In this document: one piece after another, positions 63,926-64,000 of the stretch
Layout of the letters: every line of letters starts with the position of its first letter
Position numbering within the stretch: the first letter of the stretch is position 1
NCBI GenBank assembly: GCA_002451465.1
Contig: DKCJ01000024.1
Location: forward strand, 48,001-112,000
Direction: 5' to 3'
Origin: Caryophanales bacterium UBA6877
GTDB taxonomy: Bacteria; Bacillota_I; Bacilli_A; RFN20; CAG-826
Length of the DNA: 64,000 nt
Notes under the pieces: generated by a model
What the model was told of the DNA's origin: nothing
The model's database searches: none
Seen by the model: the letters and a program-made list of their open reading frames with translations, nothing else
Made by a program: the position numbers and the translations under genes

Positions 63926-63954
63926 ATAATATCAAATAGAAAATTATAAGTAAA
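63926..63954 (-). promoter_or_regulatory. Promoter of lacI
   Basis: On the minus strand TTTACT (63954-63949), 17 bases, TATTAT (63931-63926). The operator follows within about 12 bases, so bound LacI would block promoter clearance. Confidence 0.65.
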
Positions 63955-64000
63955 GATATTTTCTATAATTTTATAAAATAATGTGAATTCTCAAAGTAAA

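Noticed and set aside
45168..64000. Long frames opposite the lipoprotein and glycosidase genes (for example at 61471-61722 and 62564-62767)
   Set aside because: They are frames opposite highly coding sequence, without ribosome sites or family features.
1..64000. CRISPR array, insertion sequences or rRNA genes
   Set aside because: No direct-repeat array, transposase or rRNA segment was seen on either strand.

Overview
The window is a low-GC, gene-dense bacterial chromosome segment of the Bacilli/Mollicutes type. The order cysS - rlmB - sigma factor - rpmG - secE - nusG - rplK - rplA - rplJ - rplL - methyltransferase - rpoB - rpoC - rpsL - rpsG - fusA - tuf is the classical Bacillus order. Many Gram-positive-type lipoproteins (lipobox ending in Cys), TAA/TAG-rich stops and a mollicute-like RpoB residue (Asn at the E. 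coli His526 position) point to an uncultured gut-associated Bacilli lineage near the wall-less groups, such as RF39, Acholeplasmatales or relatives. That placement is inference. Tryptophan is written TGG throughout and TGA serves as a stop (metK, second methylase), so the standard bacterial code applies.

Layout. 1-19.3 kb, minus strand: the transcription/translation core, ending at the left edge inside tuf. It carries a recognisable L10 autoregulatory leader, an attenuator-like hairpin between rplL and the rpoB block, a strong promoter before rpmG and a terminator after rpoC. 19.5-24.1 kb: trpS plus a HAD phosphatase (plus strand), converging on phosphoglucomutase and a RluD-type pseudouridine synthase (minus strand). 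24.1-30.0 kb: an accessory island starting at the 3' end of tRNA-Ser(GGA). It has a DpnII-like GATC restriction-modification operon whose first methylase is fused to an HTH regulator, a 630-bp non-coding stretch with a strong orphan promoter, a lipoprotein, and a membrane-anchored beta-lactamase-fold hydrolase. 30.2-37.6 kb: housekeeping genes (mgsA, hpf, a purine permease, metK behind a divergent SAM-I-type riboswitch, a TSCPD protein, pduL and tRNA-Leu(GAG)). 37.6-45.0 kb: two repeat-bearing lipoproteins, an iron alcohol dehydrogenase, a membrane protein and a decayed PTS IIC gene.

45.2-63.9 kb is the most interesting part. It is one minus-strand operon for capture and breakdown of a complex glycan. 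It encodes two large surface lipoproteins with repeated modules, a lipoprotein GH43 enzyme, an ABC sugar importer (binding lipoprotein, two permeases, an ATPase with a long insertion), an SGNH-esterase lipoprotein, and cytoplasmic GH36 and GH2 enzymes. A LacI regulator sits upstream, and the same 16-bp operator lies before both lacI and the operon. The likely scheme is surface binding, arabinose/xylose trimming and deacylation outside, import, then alpha- and beta-linked galactose or related sugars cleaved inside. The actual glycan cannot be read from the sequence.

No CRISPR array, insertion sequence, rRNA gene or replication origin was seen.
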